From Phlebiopsis flavidoalba (lineage: Eukaryota; Basidiomycota; Agaricomycetes; Polyporales; Phanerochaetaceae), in contig JAOCPU010000063.1 of NCBI GenBank assembly GCA_035772785.1, positions 62,001 to 126,000 of the forward strand: DNA of 64,000 bases, in the 5' to 3' direction. Position 1 is the stretch's first letter; each line of letters opens with the position of its first letter. The notes beneath the pieces were generated by a model. It was not told where the DNA came from. It did not search any database and saw only the letters and a program-made list of their open reading frames with translations. Positions 1 to 12,000 of this stretch are shown one piece after another. The position numbers and the translations under genes were made by a program.

Positions 1-603
1 GGGCCTGCTACGCGATACTGTAAGGACGAGGACATGCTGCGATGAGGTCGTACGGGTTCGAGTTGGAGGACTGGAACGGCGGGAGGTTGTCCTGAGACGA
101 CGAGGGCGGGTTACAATGTGGTCCGACGGCCGAGCGAGTAGTTGGGGTCCCGAGCGGAGGGAGGACGAGGCAGGCGTATCGGCCGCATAAGGTTTTCGCT
201 GGGACGCCAGAGAAGCACGGAGGATTCCCCCCGGCAGAGGTAAAAGATGTCAAAGCCCGAGTGCTCGTCCATGTCGAGCGGTCGTTACCTGTCGAGGTGG
301 TGGGCGTGGGGGAGGGTGGGAGCTGGGGTGGGCGCCGTTGAGGTCGCCGCCTCCTGGACGGGAGTTGAAGGGGTCGTGGTCGATGTCTTGCTGGCCAAAC
401 AATGCTTCTTGATGTGCGCCGTTTGTGGTAAAGTCGATGGACATGCTGCGGTGGCGGTTTGCGCGGGGGGCGGAGGGGGGGCTTGAGGATGTCTTGGACG
501 ACGCGGTCAGCCCTGGCGCTCGCACTGGGACAAGACAAGGAGCGAGAGGAGAAGGGAGACTGGAGGGAGGTGCCGCAGCTGGGGACGACGGGAGCTGTTG
601 CAA
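1..603 (-). CDS. Possible low-complexity Pro/Ser-rich protein, partial at left edge
   Basis: I do not recognise this. On the minus strand two frames carry protein-like, Pro/Ser/Asn-rich text: one at about 250-603 including an Asp/Phe/Gln-rich stretch (ALFGQQDIDHDPFNSR), the other at about 8-250 (QDNLPPFQSSNSNPYDL). Together they would form a disordered segment, as seen in fungal transcription factors, running off the left edge. No domain, signal peptide or catalytic motif is visible. The GC-rich sequence gives long open frames by chance on both strands, so this may equally be non-coding. Confidence 0.22.
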
Positions 604-3600
604 TCATTCTATACACTCACCAATTGATCGGCGTCAGCCGCCCGGGGTTTGCCGAAAGGGGCAACCAGGACGAGTATGCGGGGGACTGGCCAGATGCTTG
701 CGCCATGGCTGGGACGATATAATTCCGAGAAACCTTCCTGTATCACGACAGATGACGGGCCGTTGGCGATACCGTAAGGCAGCGACAGAGAATCGAACAT
801 CGGGCCAAACTCACCTGCGCAACGACAGTTCGAATCAGGGCTCTGCCGGCGCCTGGGGGTGTGCTATTTGAATGGCGTTGCGGGCAGCAGGCTGGGGCGG
901 GCGTGGCGGGGGCTGGGGCGTGGTGGCGTGGCGGCTTTTTAGCCAGACACAGTTTAGAGCGGGGGACGACGCTGGCTGGCTGGGTGGGAGTGCGGGTGTG
1001 TGTGTGGTGTGGGCCCAGCGGTGAGCTCCCACCGTCACTTTATAGGACCCAGGAGTCGGGCTGTTGGGCATTCGCGGCAAAGCAGGCGTTCTGGTCGCAG
1101 GCCCTCGGGCGCTGGGGGGATATGCAAACAGGACTGTCGCGGCTGAATCATGCATCAATCAGGCATCGGACGATGGATCTGTACCGCTGTGCCGGGCGAG
1201 ATCGAGTGCAGGTTTCCCTCGGAGGGGAATCTTGAGCATGAACACGCTCTATCATGTTCTCATTCGCTCTCAGCGCCCCGACTCTTGCGTACCGTGTCCC
1301 GATTGGTCTGCGTCGCCGGACCTTTTGTGCAGCCCGGCCATCTTTGATATCCCATTCGTCCAATCAACCTTTTTTCGTCGCAGCAGCATTGCTCGACACC
1401 GCCGCCGGTGCGCGCGACGCCGCGCCGCGTTCGGAGGGGCTCAGACCGGCGTGGGGGCGGCGCCCGCGGTGCGCTGCAGCGAGCGACGCGACACCCCCGC
1501 CGGCGGCACGGGCGGGGCGCGGGCGGGACGCTGGCCGCCACAGCGGTCGTGGCCCCGACCGGAGAGCTTCTCTGGCGTCCGCTCACGGCACCACCAGCGG
1601 AGGCGCGCACCCCCAGTCGGTCACCCGGCCTTCTCCATAGCCTTTGCCGCAAAAGACACATGTTGCAGATGATCCCGTCGACGCGCCCGACCCTGCGACA
1701 TATCTACCCGCAACTGGCTGAGCGTGACGACCGCCCCCTCGCATGCGAGGGGCTCCCCCTGGTCCTGAAGCGCGTTCCAAGATCCACACGGCGCGCCGTC
1801 GTCCGGATCAGGCCTGGCCGCACGAGGCCAGAAGCTCACAGGCGCGCCAGTCGCGGGGGCCTCGCCTCGGGGTGGAAGGCTCCCCAACGCCCTCGCCAGT
1901 TCGCCCACAGTGGGCGGCAGCCATCCCAGCCCGCGGGCAATGCCATGACGTCAGGCAAGATATACGATCAGACCCACACTCGCCTTATATTGCGGATACG
2001 CACTTCGGGTAAGGGAACCACGGGAGCCCGAAGGTCGCGCGCATCTGTCACCCCGCGCAAATTTACTCTGCTTCTGCAGAAACGTGCATGGATGGGATTA
2101 TCTATCTTCTGCGCCGCCATTCAGCGTCGCGACGAGCCCTTTGCCAACCAGCAGGACTAGAGTGCCGGTTGTGTCTTCTGCGGATCGTATGGTCGCGCGA
2201 GGCTGTCGCCGCGCTGTTGTTTCCTAGCAGGCCGATTCACTCACCATAAAGCCGCAAGGATCCCTCTCCTGCGCGTCGATGGCAGACTCGAAACGGCAGG
2301 CCCCTCGGTTGCGGTTAACGCGCCATAGCAAGCAGCTGCGCCATGGGCGGGATGGCGGCAACGTCAGGCGACGGCAGATGACGCTCGCCTTTGCGGATCG
2401 CACCCATTCCACGCGAATGCCTTGTCTGGCTGGCCTGGCGATTCGCCGAGCCCCGAGCAGACGGGACGCCCACACGCGCACTCTAATTGCCTCTCTGCCT
2501 CTGCGCCCCTGCCCCATGGGGCACCCGACGCGGTGGGAGCCGCGTCGCGCCACGGCGGGCCCCCGCGCGCGCACATACAGTTGCGCGACGCGGTGTGTGC
2601 ACCCGTTGCACGTGCCGGTTCTTGTGACCGCGCGCAATGCAGTCCGCCTCGACGGCACACACAGTGCTGACTCATCCGTCCGGGTCCCGTAAGAGTTGCC
2701 AGTCTGGCGTCGGGACGCACTCTCCTGTATTAGAGTTTGGCCAACGCAGCTGCGGACACCAGTGATGCCCCCTCTGCGCGCGGCGTTCCTCGCGCTTTCC
2801 GAGGGCATGCTCATACGCGGCCGCGCGCGCGTCCCAGTCCCCGCCGGAGTAACCAGTCGATGGTTCATTGTAGATTAGCGCCCTCATTGACAGATGTGAC
2901 CATTTGTAACGGCCTGCGTGCCGGGCGTGATGAGCCGGCGTTTCGGCAGGTTTCAACCCCGCTTTGCTGAATGTGCGCATCAGCTGAATGTGCCGCATCA
3001 AATACACATCAAAAACTGGCATTAAACCTCGGTATCTGTGACAACCAATGAGCTTTTAGACCACCTGCCTTAGATGATGTACTACTCATATCTGAAGTCC
3101 TTGCTGAAGTCAGTGCACTAGTGTTGCACAGTTGCTGGCTGAATTTCCACAGTCATAAGCGCAACTGTCTTACTGACAAGTCAGTAACTGACAACGCTGC
3201 GCGCGCCCTCCCGATGATGGCGCGGTCTGGGTTTTAATTGTAGCAAGCACCCGCTCACATCAAAAACTCTTCTATCAGACTCTTCACGAGCGGAAATGGT
3301 TAAAAAGCGGTCACATTCATCACGTTGTGGACCACCAGGCGCCCTAATCGGGCATGAACTATCGACTCTGTACTCTCCCCGCCGCACCCTGCGTCGCGCC
3401 TCGACCGCCTCGTTTAAGCTCGCGGTCTGGCGGGCTCTGTGGAGCCCGCACAAAGCACGATCGAGGAAACTGCGCGCGACAAAGGGCGCCACGGAGGGTT
3501 CAGCCGCACCGCCCACGGGAACCCCGCGCTCCAAGCTCAAGCTCAATCCGCCGCACTCCGCGGAGATGCCCCAGAAGAGCGCGCCGCATCTGCCGGACAT

Positions 3601-4201
3601 GCCTTTGCGCCCTGGGCCGATCGGGCGCTGATGCACACATTTGAGCACGGCAAGAGAGGTCGCCCGGAGCGCGACGTACACAAACCGCGAACGAATGCAC
3701 ACTGCGGGTCGTTGCGGTCGTCGAGTTGTTCGGTTGTCGACTGGGGAAAACGGCGTGTGCAACGCTTGCGGAGGCTGCATCATCAGCCGCGGCGTGGTGC
3801 CACCACGAAAAACGCGGCACGCGGGCCAACAGCGCCCCACAGGCAGTACATATACCTACTATTAACGGGACGCGCTAGCCTCAGCAGGGCAAGCCCTGCG
3901 TTGTCGATCTGCGCGGAGTGCGCATCGCTAGGGACGACGGTGCGGACCTGTGTGCACTAGGCTCGGGCGCGTCGCGGAGCATCAATTTGCTGTGTGCACT
4001 AGCCGGCCGCGGCGCAGACATTGCGATGTGATGCGTACATGAAGCATAAGGCATATTTCCTTCACAAGACAGGGCATTTCATAATAATACAAGTAGCCCG
4101 GCGGCCGACAGATGGTGTGTGGGTCCCCGGTGGCCTTTGCTTGATTCGTAGCGCGCGAACGAAAAAAAGAAAGAAAAGATGAAGAAAAGATAAAAATGCG
4201 A
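604..4201. other. GC-rich stretch without a supported gene
   Basis: Many open frames exist on both strands, especially at 1250-2160 and 3180-3960, but they are Arg/Pro/Ala-rich and of the kind produced by GC-rich DNA. None shows a domain or a credible exon chain. I see no tRNA, telomere-like repeat or transposon end. Just before the glyoxal oxidase stop there is a purine-rich run at about 4159-4192. Confidence 0.5.
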
Positions 4202-6260
4202 TCACTCGAGCGTCGGCGGCGAGTTGCCGCTGCCCACCATGATGCGCACACCAGGGCTCGTCACGTCGTCGACCTGCGAAATCCCCTTAGTCAGCACACA
4301 CCAGACGCCCACGCGGGAGTTAGCACGCACCGTGAGGAACACGACGCCCGGGCCGGGCAGGGGAAGACGCGCCCGTTGGGCGGCGTCGTGAACGTGAGCG
4401 ACTTGCGGCCTTAGAGACGGACGCCTCCATGAACACGAGCCGTGCGCTCGAGTGGAAACGCGTGGCTCGAGAAGCCGAGGTCCATGAGCGCGACTGCGGC
4501 CTCGTCAGCACTTGCTATCACAGTAATTAGGGGGAACGCACCTTGGATGTTGTTCGCGGGGGGAGGTTCGCTCGGGATGGAGATCGGCACGGTGACCTTC
4601 TTGCCGAAGGCGAGCTTCCCAGGGAGCGTGGCAATCGTCGGCGCGCGCGCGCCCCCCCCCTCCATGAACGGGGGGTCGAGCGTCTCGACGCGCAGCTCGC
4701 TCGGGAACTTGATGCCCGGCGTGCCCGCGGGCGTGAAGTTCATGTTCGGGTTGTTGCCCGTGAGCAGGAGTTGCACCCTGACGGCGTGAGCGTCACCGCG
4801 GGAGTGGTACATGCGCGGGATTTGTCGGTCGTGGGCAGGCCCGCGTTGCTGATGCCCCCCCCAGCACGCCGCCCGCCCGAGCGGCGCGCCCGGCGTGTAC
4901 AGCGACGGCCGCAGCACGGGGTGGTGGTCCGCGTTCGAGCCGCCGACGGGGTCGCCGACGGACGAGATGGCCGCGAAGCCGGTGCTCCTGCGCCGTATTC
5001 GTGTGATGAGGATCTGGCCGTTCGGGACGTGCACGAGCTCGGGCATCATGCGCCCCTCGAGGCATCTGTGTCTCGACCTGCCAGCCCGCCATTGATGCCT
5101 GCGGGCGTGAGCGTGATGCGGCTGCACTGGCTCGACGCGGGCTGCTGCGAGGAGAGGCTCGTCGACGGCGTTGCTCGTGTCCGCCGTGCTCCCGCACGCA
5201 CACGAGCACCTCGGGCGTGAAGTCCGGCGGCCCGTTGAGGAGCGGCAGCAGGATCGCGCTGCCGTCGATCGGGTTCGTCACGCGCACGCCGTTCGCGGGA
5301 TGTCGGGCAGCCGCGTCTCGGTGTTCTCCTCAATGTCCGTATGATGATCGACTGGTTGTTTGCGCCACACGATGAAGACCAGTGCCGTCCGGAGAGCGCA
5401 AACGCACTTTATATCCTGTCAAGAACCAAAAGTATGCGCTGGTTGTGGTATGAAGGGGGCTTATCCGTGGGAAGAGATTGGCTGCAAGTCGTCACAGCTC
5501 CAGCGGAAGGCTGATGGGCTGGCGCATGTCTGTCCTTTTCTGGGGAGGAACTTAGAACGAGGTTGCCGGTGGTCGACGTTGTAGAACGGGTCGTGAGCGA
5601 CATGCGCAGCCACAATCCGATGGATCATGAGGCTTGCCGTCAAAGATGCGCACAGAGGACGGGGTAGGTACCATCGCTCCTCGGATGGAGTGTGGGAGCC
5701 TGGTCGGGTTTTCGAAAGAGGTGGCAGCGGCACCGGAGGGCGACGCGCAGGCTCAGAAAAATACGGGATTGCCTGAGTTGGCCTGCTGCGGCACAGCGTT
5801 CCAACAACCGTCGTCCGAGGCTGGGTTGCCATACATGCTCACTAGAGTAAACATTAGGCCTATCAATTTCGAACGGGAGGGGGGTGATTAACTTGCCTAA
5901 CCGAATGGGTACCGTTACTCAACAAGGCGCCGCTGGCACGCACGAGTCCGTTCACGCATCGAGCGGCGGACAGAGCTGTTCTCGAGGTCCCAGAGCGCGC
6001 ACCACGCGAGTGGCCGTTGATGTTGCAGGGACTGATCACCCGGGCCGGATCACAAAAAGAACACACGAGCGAGGTCGTGACGACGATCGCTTCCAGGCCT
6101 ACGAGTGCCCGAAAGCGTGGGCTGCATGGTTGAATTTCCAGGCGGGCGCATCGGGGCAAGGGGGCGACTCAGGCACAGGCGTGCCCAGCGTAGAGAGCGG
6201 AGAGGCCGAGCGACCAAAATGTGAGGCAACTGCGCTGTCGCAAGCAGGTTCGGTGAAACC
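4202..6260 (-). pseudogene. glx: Glyoxal oxidase (copper radical oxidase), frame-broken
   Basis: Family role: a secreted copper radical oxidase turns glyoxal, methylglyoxal and other aldehydes into acids, making H2O2 for extracellular peroxidases. The minus strand carries the whole family in order, spread over three frames: the N-terminal APAWKF and GLEAIVV segments (about 6060-6170), ASGALLSNGT (about 5920), ERWY (about 5668-5679), TETRLPDIP and [15 protein letters not shown] (about 5310-5230), [14 protein letters not shown] (about 5030), RMYHS (about 4800), [10 protein letters not shown] (about 4690), [13 protein letters not shown] (about 4470) and the C-terminal [10 protein letters not shown] with TGA at 4202-4204. 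Residues equivalent to the Tyr-Cys radical pair (Cys codon 5940-5942, Tyr 5668-5670), the Tyr-His pair (4804-4809) and the last His ligand (4462-4464) all remain. Short introns are likely near 4290-4340 and 4530-4550. About a dozen frame breaks interrupt it, more than in neighbouring genes: either GC-rich sequencing error or a recent pseudogene. The signal-peptide start is not resolved. Confidence 0.85.
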
Positions 6261-6449
6261 TCCGCCGTATTTAGGGATTCCTATGTGTTGAAGGCCGGTT
6301 TTCAGTGGGAAAAAGACAGATAAGGTTTTTACGGACGGGATGCCTGTGTTGAACGGCAACCGCACTCACCGCTGAGACAAACATTGATCACAATACACCC
6401 CACTTGATCAGACGCCAGGAAGCCCGTCGTGGATAAGGCTATCACGACC

Positions 6450-6960
6450 AAATCACGCGCAACAATGGCTCGCACCCACAGAGTGTGCCTTGGCGCAACA
6501 CAGGGAGTCCCACAGAAAATCTATATCGTCATAAAAAGGTGGGAGAAACATCACTTTTACAAGCGTCGTGTTCCCTGCGAGGGTGAGACCGCGGTGAGAC
6601 CGCTGTGGAACTGCACTTGCGAGAGGGCCAACTTTCACTCACCACCGGTCGGCCCATACAGCGAGACTCCACATGAGTAGAGGCCGCCCGCACAGTACGC
6701 GAGCGTGCCAGCGAACGTGTACGGGTAGGTTCGCGTTCGTGGTAGGCCGCTAAATTGACTCGCGAGGTTCTTACACACCAAGTTGGGAACCGCGGCTCGT
6801 GCGATCAGCTCGGCAAAAACGGCCGCCTCCGCAGTGCTATATCACGTGATGCATGCCGAGGAAGGAAATGATGGCGCCGGCGGTGAACAGCGCGGTGTTG
6901 GCCTGTAGTTGGCCTGCGCAGCTGCCTGCAACCTGCCTCTGCTCGTTGTCTCTCCCAGCG
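6450..6960 (-). CDS. Putative small membrane protein, family unknown
   Basis: Not recognised with confidence. The minus strand shows a hydrophobic segment at about 6845-6910 (ALFTAGAIISFLGM). A second Gly/Ala-rich hydrophobic segment follows at about 6655-6730 (YTFAGTLAYCAGGLYS), ending in a good GTGAGT splice donor near 6645. A pyrimidine-rich acceptor (CCTCGCAG) lies near 6585, and coding-like text continues to about 6455. Two or more membrane spans would fit a small multi-pass protein such as the DUF423/TMEM256 group, but its hallmark residues are not visible. It starts upstream of the glyoxal oxidase on the same strand. Frame breaks make the ends uncertain. Confidence 0.33.
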
Positions 6961-7191
6961 AACGGCTGAAACACCGCGCGTGCGCACGCACATACACATA
7001 CACACATCGCCAGAAACCTGCCTCGGACGTTGCTTGGGTCAACCGTCCGCCTGCGTCTCTCTTTTGTCGCTCGTTCTTACTGGTCGCTTCGAATTCTGGG
7101 TCTGTGGACACTATCGTTTGGTTACCTACTTCTGCGAGGATCCCTGTGACAACTCAACTACTCGACCGCCGCAACCTCTGACATATCATCA

Positions 7192-7760
7192 TGGCCACAG
7201 TCTCGTCATACCGACTGGAGACTCCTCGCCCCCGTCTACCCCCACCCGTCCCCACTCGGGAACAAACAAACTCGCTCTGTGCCTGCACTTGGGTATAGAG
7301 AGGCCGACAACACCAGAGCACCACTCTATGATCTGCACCGACCACCCACCTCACCCCACCTTTCCCCAGGTCCCCAACTCTAGCCCACGGCCCGCAGCCA
7401 GTCTCGGGCCATCGCATGCAACGAATGAACCCCCGCCGCAGGGCCGGGCCCAACGCCCTCGCCAGCCCTCGAACGCGACCTGGAGAAGTTTAGCCGATCT
7501 CTGTCGAGGGCCTGGTGGCTGTGCCGCCGGCGACTACTGCGCAATCACCACTGGAAAGGTTTTGTTCCAAACAGGTACTTCAACAGGACGAAGACCGCCG
7601 GGCGCGGCGATGACGAAGACGCTGCGACGCTTGCCGTCGTCGCAACCGCGCGCCGGGTTCGCGCGCGGACTGCAGGGCCCGACGATCCGCGACGCGTACC
7701 ACAGCCAGCGTGACGCCGCCGGCGCAAACGACCGAGTTCACAGGCGCACCTCGCCGACGA
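7192..7760 (+). CDS. Unknown protein, possible exons in two frames
   Basis: An ATG at 7192 opens a short Pro-rich frame (MATVSSYRLETPRPRLPPP). After a break, a second plus-strand frame at about 7458-7700 has a helical, basic character (ALERDLEKFSRSLSRAWWL) and ends in an Arg-rich tail. The text looks protein-like but I cannot assign a family. The opposite strand is also open in places, so the strand is not certain. It would be divergent from the putative membrane gene to its left. Confidence 0.25.
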
Positions 7761-7789
7761 CGACTGCCCCGGCGGGTCGCTGATGCCCA

Positions 7790-9030
7790 GTGCGCGCGCG
7801 GCTCCCACGGGGCCTGCTGCGCGCAAAGTAGCGGCTCGAACACGGTTCTAGCGGTTGGTGTGATGGCGTGGTGTACGATGGAAGTATGACGCCGGGCATC
7901 GAAGCCGTTTTTGCGAGGGCCTGTGGGCGGTCCACATGAGGCTGTCTCTGTTTGTTTTAGCGACCCCAGAGTGACACCTGTGACAAATGAACGCATGGGG
8001 TTCCCATTCGCGAAGTGAAATGGGAGAATTGATGGACGCTGGTGGGTTCCAAAGAGGCGGCGGGTGAGTTCAGTCAATGAGTAAATCTGTATAGTTTGAG
8101 ACGCTATCGGGTTAATCCCTGCGTTCCCAGAGCCCAAGGCGGCAAGGAGTTTATGGTCGAGGGCGATTTGAATATAGGGAAATGAGAACGTAGATAGTCC
8201 CCGACAGATGAGTCTGATTTCCGACTGGACTTTGCGTCTAACCAGGTGTTTGGGGGTTTCGAAGAGGGGCTTTCTTTGAGGACGACGTGTCACACTGTCC
8301 CTCGGCGGCCCCTGGCGCCTTTATTCGCCCTTTGTACACCACCCGCTCTCTACCTATTCACTTCGTCTGAGTGTAGCTAATCACGAACTCTCTTCCTACT
8401 GATGGCTCGAGACCTTCAACCCGGCTCAGAACAAACAACCAAACCGCCGATTGCCGTCGACGACCCAGGACCGCAGCGGCCCTATAGCGGCCAGCGACCC
8501 TTCCTTGACCACCCACATTACCGCCCACGCTTTCGTCGTCGTATTCTTCCGCCACAACACGATGGCTCAACTTTCAACCTCTGGGATCGTCCACCGCCGA
8601 CGACTGACGTCGATGCCCCGCAACACGCCTACACGGACAGAGGACGATCGATCACCGTTTCGTCAAGGCTCCACAGTGGCCTGGACTTCGGGACGCCGTG
8701 ACCGGTACGTGAGAGACCTGAGATTGCACACCAGCTACTCGTGCCTCCAAACCGCTCGAATACCTTGGCAACCTCCTCAAGATTCTTCCCGGCCTTTTGT
8801 GATGGCGAAACACCGCTGCGAGAGTTTTGACCTCGCCGACCAAGCCCCGCCCCCGTCCCGGTGACGGTCGAGGGAAGAGCGCGGGACACGCAGGACGCCA
8901 GTCGGCGAACGATAATAGACGTCCCCCCCCCCCCCTAGGCACCGGGACGATTGGTGGATTGGCCAAGACAGAAACGACGCTCCGGCTGGCAGGGGAAAGC
9001 TGGTGGACCCGGTTCAAAGGCTGCTGTGGT
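7790..9030. other. No supported gene
   Basis: Open frames occur on both strands, the longest being a minus frame of 237 codons at 7580-8293, but none has a recognisable domain, start context or exon chain. A run of 13 C lies at 8923-8935. Part of this stretch could be a degraded gene. Confidence 0.4.
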
Positions 9031-12000
9031 TGAGAACGCGCTCTTTCCTGCTAAGAAAGAAAGATAAGCTAGTAGACAAAAATAAGTAAAAGAAGAAAAA
9101 AGAAAAACAATCACTGCTTTTTCCAGAGGGCCATACTTCTCCCGGCACGGTCGTATGTATCCCAAGTTCTATGCTCCCATAGGAGCGAATCCTTGCCTTT
9201 TTCTCACTCCGCCGGCGGGCGAGTAATTATTCCTTCATTGCGCTACCCCATCATTCCCTCATTATTGTTTAGGTCGACCTCACGGACTACCACTGCCGCC
9301 ATCGTGCACCACGTTCCGCGTGAAGGCAAAGGTTCCCCACTGATACATGTACGAAACTAAAAAAAAAACAAGACCATAAAAACCACGCTACGCCCGCGCT
9401 TGTATAGGCTGTACCTCCTAGTGACACTCCACCGTCTGTCAACAGATTGACAATTGAGGTGCTATTCGCTGAGGATAATGTAGAAGGAGAAACAAACGCA
9501 GTAACAGCTTCTAACTGGCAAGCTCTGTCGCTCTGGTTGTCGTCCACCGAACCTCCCGAACTGGTGATTGGACGGGCTTGGACAAATCTACGCCACAACG
9601 CGGCCAAGCGAAATAGGTTTTGGGTCACTGCCGTCCATAGCTCATGGGGTTACTCACAGCTCATAGCTTCTGCTGTGCAGGGTTTCTGTGCCTGGAAGGC
9701 TCGCTGTCACAGCGTCACTGGCAGCTCTGAACAATCGTCTCCCGAGGGTCTCCTGGCTGCCGGTGGTGGAAACTCGGCTTCGGGTTGGCTCTGCTGACCA
9801 CTGAGGCCTTGGCCCAGCGACTTGTTGCTGATCTTCTGACCTCGGAGTGCGCTCCCCGAAAACATCTGCAGAGCCTGATTACACGCTCACCCGCTTTTAC
9901 CAGTGCCAATAGGAGCGGTGCGTTAAAGCGAGTGAATGGTGTCCGTGTTCTCTTCGAACGCACAGCAAAGACCGTCGACTTCGCACTCTTGAAACTTGGC
10001 ATTCTACTCTTGCTGAGCAGGATGGCGATAGAAACCATCCAGAAGCGGCTGATAGAGATATTAGCATCCTGTGTCTATCAACGAAAATGATACACACTTT
10101 TAGTTGCGAAAGATAGTGCCATAACTTCAAGGAAGGTTACAGTCCATCTAGCGTTATGTAAAGCGAAGCTATACCGCTTGAACATTGTGCTGTAGCCTAT
10201 CGGGTTGTTACGGCCTTCCTCCGGGTGCGTGTGAGTCCTCCATCAAACTCTCATTGGTTTGTTGGCATTGGACACTAAATGTCCTATAGTTTCTGGCAGA
10301 AAAAACTCCATCATGATTTCGCTTCGGGTGTAGTCCATGACACTGAGGGTGTCTGTACCGCTACCTTTCAAAGTCTCAACAGAGTCGACTTCGGACGGGC
10401 AAATGCGCTAAACAACCTTTCAATTGCACACAGTCGAAGATAGAACCGCTACTACTCTGTCGACGCCTTACCCGTCTTTGACAAAGTGGCGGTTCATTGC
10501 TGTCCATATGTCAAACCCGCCTTGTGATATCGATACAGCGGAGTGGCACATATAGTCTTCTCCATAGTTGCTGGAAATCGTTTACTCAATCGTCACGCTC
10601 CCGACACGACGAGAGCACGAACCATCGGTCCCGCATCATTAACGCTTCTCCTCTACACGAACGACAGGGCTTCAAGGCCAGCGAACTGCCGCTTTCAATG
10701 CGAGAACGTCGACAACAGCGTTCGGGGCCGTGAGGGCCAATTTTAGTGACTATACCATCCTCCGCGTTGCTCCACAACAGCGATGATGTGAACGGGACGG
10801 ACGAATGTACTAACGACCCTGCATGTGCTGCAGAATCGTGGCGATTAATTAACGAGGGTGTAATTGCTCCTAAGCTCGCACAAACATTACGGGCATCAGC
10901 CTTGTGTCACTTATTTACTAGGCGGCCCTGGTGAACCTTACCTGGAGCGAGGCAGCACAGGCCCTTCCAGTTTAACTACTAGACAGAGAGCTTTACGTTG
11001 TTCGGAAGGTGCTAGATCGAAAACGTGCCTGCCGCTCCCAGGTTGAATGAAGGTTATTGGCCACATGGACCCTGGGGTTTTTACGGCTGCCCGCACTTCT
11101 CAATCGACCGACGGAGCCACCACGAGGGGCCCCTATACATTTCCGTGAGCTTTTCTAACACCCATTGTGTTGGGCTAAGCACCGACTTTCATTACAAACA
11201 CTGCTTTGAGTTGTGGAAGTTACAATTGCTTCTGTAGCTAGGAGGCAGAATCGTCCCACGGTCGTTGTGAACTATGGGCCGGCCAGGTGGGGTGCAACGC
11301 AAGAGTATCGAAGGTGGCAGCGAGCACGGTTGGCAAGGAGAGCAGCGAGGGTAATAGTCCGTTAGCAGCGAGGCAATATTGCGAATTGATATCTAATCTT
11401 CCAAAGGGTCGAGGACGCGAACAGTCTGGTGCTCCGGCGGAGAGGCTGATGAAATGTCAGGTAGTTATGCGGTTGCCACCCTTACAAAAGAACACAGCCC
11501 TGACCTTACCGACGGACCTCATCTTCCACCTCGCATTCTTCTGCTCTTCCGAACGATGCTCTTTCTGATGCCGCCTGTCGGCCGTTCAGCTTACGTAATG
11601 TATCTGATGCATCGCAGAGCTTCAAGATGCGCAGTCACGTGTCATCAGATGGTATCACATTAGGGAGGTGACGCTGCTGTACCATTCGGTTTGACGAAGT
11701 CCTGTTGGTTAGAACGGGTAGGGTCATGTTGGTAAAGATTCTCTGTAATGAGAAGTGCTGCTCATTTGCCGACGTACTTGGGCAGTCTTGCTTTGCGGTC
11801 TTAATGGCTTTGGATGGCCCACTACTAGAGTTTCACGTGCTTCCTGTTTCCACCTTGACGGAGACAACCCGCACGCTTGGGGCACCGATCGACATCAAGC
11901 AACTGGGTACGCAAATGTCTAAAAATTGAGATACGCTGCGGAGTGTGGTACTGTTTTTTACCGCACTAGACCCTGGGTTTGTATTTGTGTCCTGTAAGTG

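Noticed and set aside
1254..2160. Long plus-strand frames up to 250 codons
   Set aside because: Arg/Pro/Ala/Gly-rich text in CpG-rich sequence, with equally long frames on the minus strand. This is the expected by-product of high GC content.
3181..3960. 219-codon minus frame and overlapping plus frames
   Set aside because: Three mutually exclusive frames are open; none has a domain, signal peptide or plausible splice sites, so I could not favour one.
4202..6260. Programmed frameshifting in the glyoxal oxidase
   Set aside because: There are far too many breaks, in both directions, without a slippery sequence pattern. Error or decay explains them better.
7580..8293. 237-codon open frame on the minus strand
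   Set aside because: It is uninterrupted but has no domain, its composition changes abruptly along its length, and the plus strand is also open over part of it. Long chance frames are common in this GC-rich stretch.
8402..8864. Overlapping plus-strand frames of 99 and 137 codons
   Set aside because: Both are Pro/Arg/His-rich with no recognisable motif and shadow each other; the minus strand is equally open. No exon structure supports either.
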